A stretch of DNA of 22,449 nucleotides from Peptostreptococcus sp. (GCA_020025095.1 JAHHSS010000016.1:1-22449); one strand, 5' to 3'. Shown: positions 6,866 to 14,812, counted from the first letter of the stretch. Notes: generated by a model not told the origin, from the sequence alone. Made by a program: numbers and translations.

Positions 6866-7237
6866 CTAATTTACTATCACATCGTGTTGTTTTTTATCTT
6901 TACCTTTACTTACTATCTCAATACTCACTTTGTGAGGAAGACAAACTATACTTTCTCCAGGATTTTTTATAAAACCAGTCTTAACACAAACTTTATCCTG
7001 GCAGTTTGCATGGGACATTTCAACTCCCTTGTTGTGAATATAGACTGTGTTCTTATTTTTACCTCTATTTATTTCTATACTTTTATTTTCATTAATTGGA
7101 AATTCTTTATAAAGCTTATTATCCACATATATTACTACCATATCACTTTTTCCTGAATTTATCATTTTATTAACTAGAATGGATAATAAAGCTATGATTA
7201 TAACACCAATAATCAAAATTATATCTTTCTTTTTCAT
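6866..7237 (-). CDS. NusG domain II-containing membrane protein
   Basis: This 123-residue protein has an N-terminal membrane anchor (about residues 5-27, KKKD then a long Ile/Leu run) and an extracytosolic domain of about 90 residues. Seen: HANCQDKVCVKTGFI and SIVCLPHKVSIEI, giving C79, C84 and C99 in the C-x4-C...CLPxxxxIEI pattern of the NusG-domain-II family. The family is common in anaerobic Firmicutes near flavin-dependent extracytosolic electron-transfer genes. Its biochemical role is not established. ATG at 7237 follows AAGGAGAAACT. It is transcribed divergently from apbE across an 80-bp gap, which fits a shared function in flavinylated electron transfer outside the membrane; that link is inference. 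The cysteines could form a disulfide or bind a metal. Confidence 0.85.
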   Translation of the reverse strand: MKKKDIILIIGVIIIALLSILVNKMINSGKSDMVVIYVDNKLYKEFPINENKSIEINRGKNKNTVYIHNKGVEMSHANCQDKVCVKTGFIKNPGESIVCLPHKVSIEIVSKGKDKKQHDVIVN

Positions 7238-7317
7238 AGTTTCTCCTTAACTTGTGATATAATTAATTGTATGCTTATTGCACATACTATAGATTATACC
7301 ATATATAGGAGGAGAAG
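7238..7317. promoter_or_regulatory. Divergent control region between NusG-II gene and apbE
   Basis: Both genes have good ribosome sites (AAGGAG on the minus strand, AGGAGGAG before 7318), and both promoters must lie in these 80 bases or inside the genes. The imperfect inverted repeat GTATG...CATAC (7269-7287) lies centrally. Several AT-rich -10-like boxes exist (TATAGA at 7288-7293, TATAAT at 7258-7263), but no box pair has convincing spacing. Confidence 0.3.
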
Positions 7318-8364
7318 ATGAAAAAGAATAGAAAAATCCTATTTATCATTACAATATTGATTTTACTTATTGTCTTTGTTGCTTCAAATACGATTTTTAA
7401 AAAAGCAACTTACTCTGAAAAATACTACTCTTTAGATACTATAAATGAAGTTTCACTTATAGATATTAGAAAAGGAAAAGCTGATAAACTTTTATCTGAG
7501 ATAGGTAAAATAATAATAAATATAAATAATGAAATGAGCCTTCAGTTACCTGGAAGTGAAATATCAAAAATTAATAAAAATGCTGGTATCAAGCCTATAA
7601 AGGTCAGCGACGATGTATACGACGTAGTAGAAAAATCTCTTTATTATTCAAAACTAACTGATGGAAAATTTGATATTTCTGTTGGACCACTTACATCTCT
7701 TTGGAATATAGGAAATAAAAATGCGAAAGTTCCTTCTAAAGCAGAAATTGAAAAAGTTTTGCCTCTTGTTAATTATAAAAATATTATTTTAGATAAAAAA
7801 AATAGAACTATTTTTTTGAAAAATAAAGGAATGAAATTGGATTTGGGTGGAATTGCTAAAGGTTTTTGTGCAGATAAAATAGCTTCTTTCCTTAAAGAAA
7901 ATGACGTGAAAAATGCTATTATAAATCTTGGCGGAAATGTCTATGTTTTAGGTAAAAATGATAGAAATACGGATTTCTCAATAGGCATACAAGATCCTTC
8001 GAAAGACTCAACTGCCCCTATGGCTAGTATTCATGTTAGTAATAAATCAATAGTTACTTCTGGAATTTATGAAAGGTTTATTGAAAAGGATGGAAAAATT
8101 TATCACCATATGTTAAACCCTAAAACAGGTTATCCTTTTGACAATGCCCTTAGTAGTGTTACAATAGTGTCAAATAAATCTATAGACGGAGATGCACTTT
8201 CTACATCAATATACGGTTTAGGGTTAGAACAAGGCATCAAAGAAGTAAAAAGATTAAAAAATATTGAAGCCATTTTTATTACTAAAGATTCAAAAGTCTA
8301 CATCAGTGACGGCTTAAGAAATAATTTCAAAGTATTAAACAATAAATATCATATTGTAAATTAG
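7318..8364 (+). CDS. apbE: FAD:protein FMN transferase
   Basis: This 348-residue enzyme takes FMN from FAD and attaches it to a Thr or Ser of target proteins such as RnfG, NqrC or FMN-binding-domain proteins, on the outer side of the membrane. Seen: an N-terminal membrane anchor (about residues 6-25) with no lipobox cysteine, DGKFDISVGPLTSLWNIG, the core KLDLGGIAKGFCADKIA, INLGGNVYVLG, SIGIQDP, HHMLNPKTGYP, and the metal-site stretch DGDALSTSIYGLG. These cover the whole family fold at normal length. ATG follows AGGAGGAGAAG. It is a single-gene unit ending at a bidirectional terminator and is divergent from the NusG-II gene. No flavinylation target is encoded in the window, so the substrate must lie elsewhere. 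The gene is intact. Confidence 0.95.
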   Translation: MKKNRKILFIITILILLIVFVASNTIFKKATYSEKYYSLDTINEVSLIDIRKGKADKLLSEIGKIIININNEMSLQLPGSEISKINKNAGIKPIKVSDDVYDVVEKSLYYSKLTDGKFDISVGPLTSLWNIGNKNAKVPSKAEIEKVLPLVNYKNIILDKKNRTIFLKNKGMKLDLGGIAKGFCADKIASFLKENDVKNAIINLGGNVYVLGKNDRNTDFSIGIQDPSKDSTAPMASIHVSNKSIVTSGIYERFIEKDGKIYHHMLNPKTGYPFDNALSSVTIVSNKSIDGDALSTSIYGLGLEQGIKEVKRLKNIEAIFITKDSKVYISDGLRNNFKVLNNKYHIVN

Positions 8365-8376
8365 TAAATATTGTAT

Positions 8377-8411
8377 AAAAAAGCCTCGGGATTAATCCCA
8401 AGGCTTTTTTT
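8377..8411. terminator. Bidirectional terminator between apbE and nusB
   Basis: AAAAAAGCCT (8377-8386) pairs with AGGCTTTTTT (8401-8410), and an inner GGG/CCC lies around ATTAAT, giving a C-A mismatch between the two blocks. A runs on one side and T runs on the other allow it to stop both convergent transcripts. It touches the nusB stop codon. Confidence 0.9.
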
Positions 8412-8907
8412 ATCCTATTATACTTCCAAGTATTCCATTTATGTACTTGTAGGCATTATCATCACAATATCTTTTAGCAAGTGTTACCGCCTGATCGCAG
8501 GCAACTCCATTCGGAACTATAGCAGTATATTTTATCTCCGCTATGGCCACTCTTAAAATAGAAAGATCTACCTTTGGTAAGCTTTCAACTGTCCAATTTC
8601 TAGCATACTTATTAATATATTCATCTATTTCTGAAATATTTAATTCGACAGTGCTTGCCATATCCATAAGATATGAGCCATCAAGTATACTATCTCTATA
8701 TGTTTCAAGTGGTTCAAGCTCCCTACCACCATTTTCTTTATGTATCTCTATTGCATCATCTTCTACTCCGTCAAGAAATGTATTTAATTTATTATACAAA
8801 TCTTTCCAGTCTCCTCCTAATAATTCATTCTGATAAATGAACTTCATAAAAAGTTCTCTTGATACCATTCTTCTTATTAGTAAATCATTAACCTTATTAT
8901 TTTTCAT
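8410..8907 (-). CDS. nusB: Transcription antitermination factor NusB
   Basis: This 165-residue protein binds boxA RNA with NusE (ribosomal protein S10) to keep RNA polymerase elongating through rRNA operons. Seen: VSRELFMKFIYQ near the N-terminus, and the conserved C-terminal block RNWTVESLPKVDLSILRVAIAEI... PNGVACDQAVTLAKRYCDD...YINGILGSI. It is somewhat longer than usual because of an N-terminal extension and a central acidic insertion. The ATG at 8907 overlaps the Asp23 gene end by 11 bases, indicating translational coupling. A second ATG, 13 codons in (MVSRELF), would give a more typical length but lacks a clear ribosome site. In many clostridia the operon continues into xseA; here it stops at a terminator directly after nusB. 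Confidence 0.95.
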   Translation of the reverse strand: MKNNKVNDLLIRRMVSRELFMKFIYQNELLGGDWKDLYNKLNTFLDGVEDDAIEIHKENGGRELEPLETYRDSILDGSYLMDMASTVELNISEIDEYINKYARNWTVESLPKVDLSILRVAIAEIKYTAIVPNGVACDQAVTLAKRYCDDNAYKYINGILGSIIG

Positions 8908-9238
8908 TATCTTTCTTATCTCTTTCCTTCTTAAGTTCTATACTAACAACATGGACATTGACCTGAGATACTTTTAGCCCTGCCATTGTTTCAACTGCAT
9001 TTACTATATTTTCTTGAACTCTGAAACACACTTCAGGTATAACCTGACCATATGTAACAGATAATTCAACATCTATAGACGCTTTATCACTGTCTATTTG
9101 AACTTTTATTCCATTATTACCAAATAATTTATCCTTAAACGATGTAGATTTATCTATTCCGTCAACTTCTAAAGCAGCAAAACCTGCTATTGTCTGTATA
9201 ACGTCATTTGATATCTTTATCTGACCCAAATTTTCCAT
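8897..9238 (-). CDS. Asp23/Gls24 family envelope stress protein
   Basis: This 113-residue protein begins MENLGQIKISNDVIQTIAGFAALEVDGI, the standard opening of Asp23/Gls24 proteins. It continues with VQIDSDKASIDVELSVTYGQVIPEV and a C-terminal VSQVNVHVVSIEL strand. Members are small soluble proteins that accumulate under the membrane, linked to envelope stress; the molecular activity is not known. Placement directly before nusB is a common clostridial order. GGAGGTG lies 4 bases before the ATG, and a promoter with an extended -10 box is 27 bases upstream. A second family member is encoded at 22019-22369 in front of fakA. The two are clearly related but not close copies. Confidence 0.92.
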   Translation of the reverse strand: MENLGQIKISNDVIQTIAGFAALEVDGIDKSTSFKDKLFGNNGIKVQIDSDKASIDVELSVTYGQVIPEVCFRVQENIVNAVETMAGLKVSQVNVHVVSIELKKERDKKDNEK

Positions 9239-9265
9239 TTTACACCTCCATAAAATACTTACAAT

Positions 9266-9295
9266 ATTATACCATATTTTAAGTCAATCTGTCAT
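9266..9295 (-). promoter_or_regulatory. Promoter of the Asp23-nusB operon (extended -10)
   Basis: On the minus strand ATGACA (9295-9290) is followed after 18 bases by TATAAT (9271-9266), preceded by TGG, an extended -10 (TGN). RNA would start near 9259. Confidence 0.65.
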
Positions 9296-9365
9296 TGAGT
9301 GTTTAAAAAAAATCAATGCATATAGACTTTTTTATAATATACTATGTTTATAATATCGGATATAT

Positions 9366-11342
9366 TTATTTTTCTTTTATAAGACCACACTTATAGGCTG
9401 CTAATAAAGTTTTTAAATCTTCCACTTTTTCAGATAGTTGCTTACCATCATTTGTATCCGATATCATTCTTCTCTTACTTCTATGTTCTACTAGAACAGT
9501 GGAAGATATTATGTCAATTTCGTTTTCTACAGCATCTTCCTTAGATGTAAAAGGTTCATGAGCTACCAGTTGAAGCGTTCTAGAATTATATATCAGTGTG
9601 TATCCCGCCATTCCAGTCTTTGCCTGATATGCTCTAGAGAATCCACCATCTATGACAAATACTTTTCCTCCTGCTTTTACTGGCTTTTCGCCCTTTTTAA
9701 ATTTTACAGGCACATGACCATTAATGATATGATCTTCTTCGAAATTCATATCAAATTCATCAAATATCTTTTTAAGAACAAGCATATCCTCTCTCAATAT
9801 ATAGTATGGATTTTTATTTTCTATATGTGTTTCTTTATCTTCTATGAAATATCTTTCAAACGTAGTCATATCATCTTTTCCAAATAAAGATGAACATTTG
9901 CCAGTCCACAAATACCAAAACATATCTAGGCCATAAGCTCTTTTATTCTCGTCTTTTTCATAATATCCTGTTCTTACAAGGTTTTCCATTTTATCTAAAA
10001 GTTCTTTTCCACTATATCTATTTCCTTTTATGCGCATTTCCATGAAAGTTCCATCATTATTCAATGGAATCCCTCCATGTATCAATAAATTTCCATTATA
10101 TTTAAGATATATACTTCCTTTTACAAATAAAAAATTTACATGCTTTTGTAGTTTATCACTCATTCTAAAAGATTTGACTAACTTTTCAATTATCTCACTT
10201 TCCTCTTGAGTTAATTTAAATGGATCCTGAGGGTCTACTGTAGGAAAGTTTTTATCTTTTAGCTTGTAGACTTTTCCCTTTAAATTGATTATACCTTTTT
10301 CATAATCGATTTTATCAAGTAGCAACCTATGATCCATTTCATACTCAGGATGTTTATTTATTATTTCACCCTCAAGCTTAAATTGTATAATACTTATAGC
10401 TTTATGCATTTTTGCAATCAAAGGTATTTCTTGTGTATTAAACTCTGAATCACCTATTTTAGGTAAAAATTCACTGCATGGATCATCTTTATAAGTTTTA
10501 AGTGCAAATGTAGCTAAAGGAAGTAAATTAATACCATATACATCTTCAACTATATCTAAATTTGCATATCTTGACGAAATTCTAAGTGCATTGGCTATAC
10601 ATGTCTTTTCACCTGCAGCTGCCCCCATCCATAATATATCGTGATTTCCCCATTGTATATCTACACAATGATGCTCCATCAATCTATCTATAATAATATC
10701 TGGTCTTGGACCTCTATCATAAATATCACCAACAATATGTAGTCTATCTACAACTAATCTTTGTATAGCAGTACATATGGCAACTATAAAGTCCTCAGAT
10801 TGACCTAACTTGATTATAGTTTCTACAAGAGAGGCATAATATTCTTCTTTATGCTCACTTTTTCTGTGTTCATGAAGAAGTTCCTCGATTACATAACTAT
10901 ATTCAGCTGGTAATAATTTTCTCACCTTAGATCTTGTATACTTACTCGAACAATATTTACAAAGCTCTACTAACCTATATATACTTATTCTATAAAAGTC
11001 CTCAATATTTTTGTCTTCTTTTTTAAGAAGTTCCAGCTTGCTATGAGGATAGTATACAAGAGTAGCCAAAGTCTTTTTTTCTGAATCTCTCATAGTATTT
11101 GAAAACAATTCATCAATTTTTCTTCTTATTACTCCTGAACCATTTTTAAGTACATGAATAAAGGCCTCATGCTCTCCATGTATGTCTGATAAAAAATGTT
11201 CTGTTCCTTTAGGAAGATTCAATATTGCTTCTAAATTAATAATCTCAGTACTTGCTTTTGATATTGTTGGATACTGATTAGCCAATAATTTCAAATACTT
11301 CATTTTTGATTTAAGTTCTTCATATGAGTATTTTCCCGTCAT
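9366..11342 (-). CDS. fbp: Fructose-1,6-bisphosphatase class III
   Basis: This 658-residue enzyme converts fructose 1,6-bisphosphate to fructose 6-phosphate in gluconeogenesis. It is the Firmicutes-type enzyme with a calcineurin-like metal site. Seen: SDIHGEHEAF (52-61), then a long helical insertion of about 140 residues typical of this class, GDIYDRGPRPD (205-215), WGNHDILWMG (231-240), LIHGGIPLN, a Trp-rich DMFWYLWTGK stretch, and INGHVPVKFKKGEKP with VIDGGFSRAYQ near the C-terminus. The metal ligands Asp, His, Asn and His of the phosphoesterase fold are all in place. Length is normal. ATG follows GGAGGTATGGTATC. It lies only 20 bases after plsX, so the two are surely co-transcribed, an unusual pairing. 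No clear terminator was found between its stop and the Asp23 promoter. Confidence 0.97.
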   Translation of the reverse strand: MTGKYSYEELKSKMKYLKLLANQYPTISKASTEIINLEAILNLPKGTEHFLSDIHGEHEAFIHVLKNGSGVIRRKIDELFSNTMRDSEKKTLATLVYYPHSKLELLKKEDKNIEDFYRISIYRLVELCKYCSSKYTRSKVRKLLPAEYSYVIEELLHEHRKSEHKEEYYASLVETIIKLGQSEDFIVAICTAIQRLVVDRLHIVGDIYDRGPRPDIIIDRLMEHHCVDIQWGNHDILWMGAAAGEKTCIANALRISSRYANLDIVEDVYGINLLPLATFALKTYKDDPCSEFLPKIGDSEFNTQEIPLIAKMHKAISIIQFKLEGEIINKHPEYEMDHRLLLDKIDYEKGIINLKGKVYKLKDKNFPTVDPQDPFKLTQEESEIIEKLVKSFRMSDKLQKHVNFLFVKGSIYLKYNGNLLIHGGIPLNNDGTFMEMRIKGNRYSGKELLDKMENLVRTGYYEKDENKRAYGLDMFWYLWTGKCSSLFGKDDMTTFERYFIEDKETHIENKNPYYILREDMLVLKKIFDEFDMNFEEDHIINGHVPVKFKKGEKPVKAGGKVFVIDGGFSRAYQAKTGMAGYTLIYNSRTLQLVAHEPFTSKEDAVENEIDIISSTVLVEHRSKRRMISDTNDGKQLSEKVEDLKTLLAAYKCGLIKEK

Positions 11343-11362
11343 GATACCATACCTCCAAAAAT

Positions 11363-12364
11363 CTATTTTGCTTTATCTTCAACATATTTTTTTATTTCAT
11401 CCACTACTTTTCCTTCATGGAATTTAATACCTTGATATATTGCATTTTTAATAGATTTTGCATTAGAACTACCATGTGCTTTAATCACTCCACCATCTAC
11501 TCCTAAGAAAGGCGCCCCACCATAAGAAGTATAATCTAATAAATCTTTAATTTCTTTAAGTTCACTCTTCATCAATAAGGCCCCAATTTTTGATTTTGTA
11601 GTAGACAACATAGCTTCTTTTAGTTTTCTAAATAAAGATAAAACACTTCCTTCTACGGTCTTAAGAACTATATTACCTACAAAACCATCACATACTACGA
11701 CATCACATACACCATTAAGAATTTCTCTCGTTTCCATATTTCCAACAAAATTTATTCCGTCTGTTTTTTTCAATTCTTCAAATGATTTTTTTACGAGTTC
11801 ATTGCCTTTTCCCTCTTCTGTTCCTATATTGGCAAGAGCTATTCTAGGTGTGTCTTTTTTTAGAACTTTCCTAGCATATATGTCTGTCATAAATGCGAAA
11901 TCCATGAGATTTTGCACATCACAATCAACATTGGCTCCAGTATCCGCCAGCATAGTGGAACCTCCGTTTATAGTAGGAAGAGTAGCACATATACAAGGTC
12001 TTGATATCCCCTTTATTCTCTTTATAATAAATACGCCCCCGCTTAGTAGTGCACCTGTACTTCCTGCAGATATTACTATGTCTGCCTCCTTGTTTTTAAC
12101 CATGTTAAGCGCTACAACCATTGAGCTATCTTTTTTCTTTCTAATCGCATAAACAGGCTTTTCATCATTTGTAATTACCTCCGTAGTATGAACTACAGAT
12201 ATCTTACTTTTATCATAGTCATATTTTTTTAACTCTTCATCTATTGCCTTTTCATCACCTGTTATGACAACTTCTATTTCATATTCATTAACAGCCATAC
12301 AAGCACCCTCTACTATTGCCTGTGGAGCATTATCTCCGCCCATTCCATCTATGACAATCTTCAT
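11363..12364 (-). CDS. plsX: Phosphate acyltransferase PlsX
   Basis: This 333-residue enzyme converts acyl-ACP and phosphate to acyl-phosphate, which PlsY uses to start phospholipid synthesis. Seen: IDGMGGDNAPQAIVEG at the N-terminus, SAGSTGALLSGG (about residues 99-110), ADTGANVDC, CDGFVGNIVLK, and LGVDGGVIKAHGSSN near the C-terminus. All family blocks are present at normal length. GGAGGAATTGT precedes the ATG. In many relatives plsX follows rpmF and fapR and precedes fabH; here a terminator separates it from rpmF, no fapR is present, and fbp follows in place of fatty-acid genes. I saw no FapR-type operator (TTAGTACCTGNTACTAA) upstream. Confidence 0.97.
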   Translation of the reverse strand: MKIVIDGMGGDNAPQAIVEGACMAVNEYEIEVVITGDEKAIDEELKKYDYDKSKISVVHTTEVITNDEKPVYAIRKKKDSSMVVALNMVKNKEADIVISAGSTGALLSGGVFIIKRIKGISRPCICATLPTINGGSTMLADTGANVDCDVQNLMDFAFMTDIYARKVLKKDTPRIALANIGTEEGKGNELVKKSFEELKKTDGINFVGNMETREILNGVCDVVVCDGFVGNIVLKTVEGSVLSLFRKLKEAMLSTTKSKIGALLMKSELKEIKDLLDYTSYGGAPFLGVDGGVIKAHGSSNAKSIKNAIYQGIKFHEGKVVDEIKKYVEDKAK

Positions 12365-12507
12365 ACAATTCCTCCAATCCCATATACTTTTGTATATAAA
12401 CAGAGTTTGCGTATAGTAAATATATTCTCTACTTATTTTCTCAATTAGAAAATGATACTATATTTTTTTTAATCAGTATATAATAATAAGCACAAACCCC
12501 TAGTATT

Positions 12508-12516
12508 ATTATATCA
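12508..12516 (-). promoter_or_regulatory. Candidate extended -10 promoter for plsX-fbp
   Basis: TGATATAAT on the minus strand is an extended -10 located just past the rpmF terminator. No -35 match is seen at the right distance, and the leader would be about 140 bases. This is the best of several weak candidates in 12365-12532. Confidence 0.3.
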
Positions 12517-12527
12517 TAAATTTGCAT

Positions 12528-12562
12528 AAAAAATGTGAATGAGATAATAATCTCATTCACAT
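12528..12562 (-). terminator. Terminator after rpmF
   Basis: A perfect 12-bp stem, ATGTGAATGAGA (12533-12544) with TCTCATTCACAT (12551-12562), has a 6-base loop and five T on the minus strand. It ends the DUF177-rpmF transcript before plsX. Confidence 0.92.
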
Positions 12563-12593
12563 CATTTATCATCTTAAATTTTCTAAAATCTAA

Positions 12594-12773
12594 TTAGTCA
12601 ACAGATACAACTTCTTTTCCGTTGTAGCTTCCACAAGTCTGACAAACTCTATGTGGTAACTTTGGTTCGTGGCACTGAGGGCACTCAACGAAACCAGTTG
12701 GAACCATCTTTGAGTTAGCTGCTCTTCTCATATTCTTTTTAGATTTAGATGTTCTACGCTTTGGTACTGCCAT
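12594..12773 (-). CDS. rpmF: 50S ribosomal protein L32 (zinc-binding form)
   Basis: This is a 59-residue ribosomal protein. It starts MAVPKRRTSKSKKNMRRA, the universal L32 opening, and contains two CxxC pairs (CPQC at 31-34 and CQTC at 44-47) that bind zinc, so it is the C+ form. It ends KEVVSVD. The ATG at 12773 is preceded by TAAGGAGGTGTCTTC, a near-perfect ribosome site. It follows the DUF177 gene by 17 bases, the conserved bacterial pair, and is driven by the consensus promoter at 13341-13369. Confidence 0.98.
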   Translation of the reverse strand: MAVPKRRTSKSKKNMRRAANSKMVPTGFVECPQCHEPKLPHRVCQTCGSYNGKEVVSVD

Positions 12774-12790
12774 GAAGACACCTCCTTACT

Positions 12791-13309
12791 CTATTTTAAC
12801 AATTCTTTTAGTTTAGCAAATCTAGGATCAATGTCATCGACATCTATGGAGTCTTCACACTTACAGTTTTCAGTATTAAGATTTACCCCACAGCCTGAAC
12901 ATATTCCTTTACAATATTCGCTACATAGAATTCGTTGAGGCATATTAAAACATAAAGTACTATCGATAATTTTCATAAGATCTACATCAGACGAATTTAT
13001 CTCAAATACATCTACGTCTTCAAATTCACTCTCATCGTATTCTTCTCTCATTAGATAAGCATCAATATTATATTCTACCGGAACCTTGACATCGGCTAGA
13101 CACCTATTACAACTACCTAGAAAAACAAACTCAACTTTTGCCTTTAATAAGAAGTTCTGTCCAGCTTTTGATATTTGTCCAGATAGATGAACCGGTGATA
13201 CTAATTTGTACTCTACACCAGAAAATTCAAAACTTGAGACATTCTCACTCAAATCGAAGTCCTTACTTCTTATTTCCTTATTATATAGAGATTCAATATT
13301 TAGCTTCAT
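12791..13309 (-). CDS. DUF177 (YceD family) protein, large-ribosomal-subunit associated
   Basis: This 172-residue protein belongs to the DUF177/YceD family, linked to 23S rRNA accumulation and almost always encoded just before rpmF, as here. Seen: SCNRCLADVKVPVEY (a CxxC pair in the middle), an acidic stretch rich in Glu and Asp, and a C-terminal cysteine-rich part CSEYCKGICSGCGVNLN...CKC with the DPRFAKLKELLK tail typical of the family. The cysteines could bind zinc. GAGGTGATAAATT precedes the ATG. The gene has a perfect TTGACA-N17-TATAAT promoter, suiting the high expression needed for a ribosomal protein operon. Precise molecular function is not settled. Confidence 0.93.
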   Translation of the reverse strand: MKLNIESLYNKEIRSKDFDLSENVSSFEFSGVEYKLVSPVHLSGQISKAGQNFLLKAKVEFVFLGSCNRCLADVKVPVEYNIDAYLMREEYDESEFEDVDVFEINSSDVDLMKIIDSTLCFNMPQRILCSEYCKGICSGCGVNLNTENCKCEDSIDVDDIDPRFAKLKELLK

Positions 13310-13340
13310 AATTTATCACCTCTAAAAACATTACTTGTCT

Positions 13341-13369
13341 ATTATACATATTCAAAATTTATTTGTCAA
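13341..13369 (-). promoter_or_regulatory. Perfect consensus sigma-A promoter of DUF177-rpmF
   Basis: TTGACA (13369-13364), a 17-base spacer and TATAAT (13346-13341) match the consensus at all 12 positions. The start should fall near 13334, 25 bases before the ATG. Confidence 0.85.
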
Positions 13370-13410
13370 GTATTTTCGCCTTATACTTATTTTTTTTTGA
13401 CTAATTTCTC

Positions 13411-13445
13411 GGTAAAATATTTTCTATATTGATACATATTTTACC
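13411..13445. repeat. Inverted repeat downstream of ackA
   Basis: GGTAAAATAT (13411-13420) and ATATTTTACC (13436-13445) are perfect 10-bp arms around a 15-base loop, 16 bases past the ackA stop. No T run follows on the minus strand, so if it ends ackA transcription it is atypical; it may instead protect the mRNA 3' end. Confidence 0.45.
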
Positions 13446-13460
13446 CGTAGCTTTATTTAA

Positions 13461-14657
13461 CTACTTAGCAAGCTTTAAAGTATCTCTTGCTATCATTAAT
13501 TCTTCATTTGTTGGTATAAGAAGTACCTTAACCTTTGAATCGTCTGTAGAGATTACAGTATCTTTACCTCTTACATTATTCTTTTCTTCATCTATGTTTA
13601 TTCCTAAGAAGTCCATATCTTTACATATATCAGCTCTCATGCTTATGCTGTTTTCACCAAGTCCAGCAGTAAATACAACAGCATCTACACCGTTCATTTC
13701 TGCTGCATATGCGCCGATATACTTCTTAACTCTCTGAACATATGCTTCTAAAGCATTTATTGCTTTCTTATCTCCATTATTTGCTGCGTCTTCTATATCT
13801 CTAAAATCTGAAGATATACCAGTCATACCGTATACTCCTGACTGCTTATTCATTAGCTTATCAACACCATCTGCATCAAGATTTTCTTTTTTCATTACGA
13901 ATGGTATTATAGCAGGATCTATATCACCACATCTAGTTCCCATAATCAAACCTTCAAGAGGAGTTAATCCCATGCTTGTATCTAAACACTTACCGTGATC
14001 AACTGCTGCTATTGAAGCACCATTACCTAAGTGACAAGTTATTATTCTAAGATCTTCAGGAGATTTTCCTAGCATTTCAGCTGCTCTCTGAGTTACATAC
14101 ATATGGCTTGTACCATGGAAACCATATCTTCTTACTCCATATTTTGTATATAATTCATATGGAAGCCCATATAAAAATGTCTTTTCTGGCATAGTCTGAT
14201 GGAAAGCTGTATCAAATACAGCAACCTGTACTACTTCTGGTAATATTGCCTTACAAGCCTCAACTCCCATTAAATTAGCTGGATTGTGAAGTGGTGCAAG
14301 ATCTGATACATCCTTTATAGCAGCTATTACTTCGTCAGTTAATACTGCAGAAGAAGCAAACTTTTCTCCACCGTGAACTATTCTATGTCCTACAGCATCT
14401 ATCTCCTTCATATCTTTTACTGCTCCAACCTTTTCATCTACAACTGCTGATAATACATGGTTGATTGCATCTTTATGATCTTTCATAGAAGTTTCTACTA
14501 TGTGCTTACCATCTAAACCTGGCTTTTCATGCTTAAGAACAGAACCATCTATTCCTATTCTTTCAACTAACCCCTTACATAGTACTGATTCATTAGTCAT
14601 ATCTATTAACTGATACTTTAATGATGAACTTCCACAGTTTAATACTAAAACTTTCAT
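13461..14657 (-). CDS. ackA: Acetate kinase
   Basis: This 398-residue enzyme interconverts acetyl-phosphate + ADP with acetate + ATP, the main fermentative ATP-yielding step in such anaerobes. Seen: MKVLVLNCGSSSLKYQL (phosphate 1), VGHRIVHGGEKF, PLHNPANLMG, VAVFDTAFHQTMPE, RYGFHGTSHMYV, ITCHLGNGASIAAV, DTSMGLTPLEGLIMGTR, and VFTAGLGENS near the C-terminus. All active-site blocks are intact. I chose the ATG at 14657, with GGAGG 11 bases upstream, because the earlier in-frame start at 14696 adds 13 residues ahead of the family's fixed start. No pta is adjacent. Upstream lie a promoter, two CcpA-type boxes and a long inverted repeat, so carbon-source control is likely. Confidence 0.98.
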   Translation of the reverse strand: MKVLVLNCGSSSLKYQLIDMTNESVLCKGLVERIGIDGSVLKHEKPGLDGKHIVETSMKDHKDAINHVLSAVVDEKVGAVKDMKEIDAVGHRIVHGGEKFASSAVLTDEVIAAIKDVSDLAPLHNPANLMGVEACKAILPEVVQVAVFDTAFHQTMPEKTFLYGLPYELYTKYGVRRYGFHGTSHMYVTQRAAEMLGKSPEDLRIITCHLGNGASIAAVDHGKCLDTSMGLTPLEGLIMGTRCGDIDPAIIPFVMKKENLDADGVDKLMNKQSGVYGMTGISSDFRDIEDAANNGDKKAINALEAYVQRVKKYIGAYAAEMNGVDAVVFTAGLGENSISMRADICKDMDFLGINIDEEKNNVRGKDTVISTDDSKVKVLLIPTNEELMIARDTLKLAK

Positions 14658-14722
14658 TATAATGTTTACCTCCATAAATATATAATTTATTATCAATAAT
14701 CCAATGTTAATATATCACTTTT

Positions 14723-14768
14723 TAAACTAAATGTACACATTTTTAAGATAAATTGTATATTTAGTTTA
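14723..14768. repeat. Long inverted repeat across the ackA promoter
   Basis: TAAACTAAATGTACA (14723-14737) and TGTATATTTAGTTTA (14754-14768) pair at 14 of 15 positions around a 16-base spacer. The left-hand arm lies downstream of the predicted RNA start; the right-hand arm covers the -10 box. No T run follows on either strand. Confidence 0.6.
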
Positions 14769-14779
14769 TAAAATATCAA
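14752..14779 (-). promoter_or_regulatory. Candidate promoter of ackA
   Basis: TTGATA (14779-14774) and TACAAT (14757-14752) are separated by 16 bases. RNA would begin near 14745, giving a leader of about 88 bases. Confidence 0.5.
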
Positions 14780-14812
14780 TGTTTTACAGTGTGACTATTA
14801 AAAATTCCATTT

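Noticed and set aside
6773..7156. A 127-residue plus-strand frame rich in Tyr, Phe and Ile, resembling a membrane protein
   Set aside because: It runs antisense to ung's start and the NusG-II gene, has no ribosome site, and its composition is what AT-rich antisense DNA gives.
12365..12532. A FapR operator before plsX
   Set aside because: No TTAGTACCTGNTACTAA-like sequence was found on either strand of the gap.
13411..13445. A factor-independent terminator for ackA
   Set aside because: The stem is good, but the minus-strand continuation is A-rich, not T-rich, so it is listed as a repeat only.
13429..13737. A 102-residue plus-strand frame opposite ackA
   Set aside because: Antisense shadow of a strongly conserved gene, with no ribosome site or family match.
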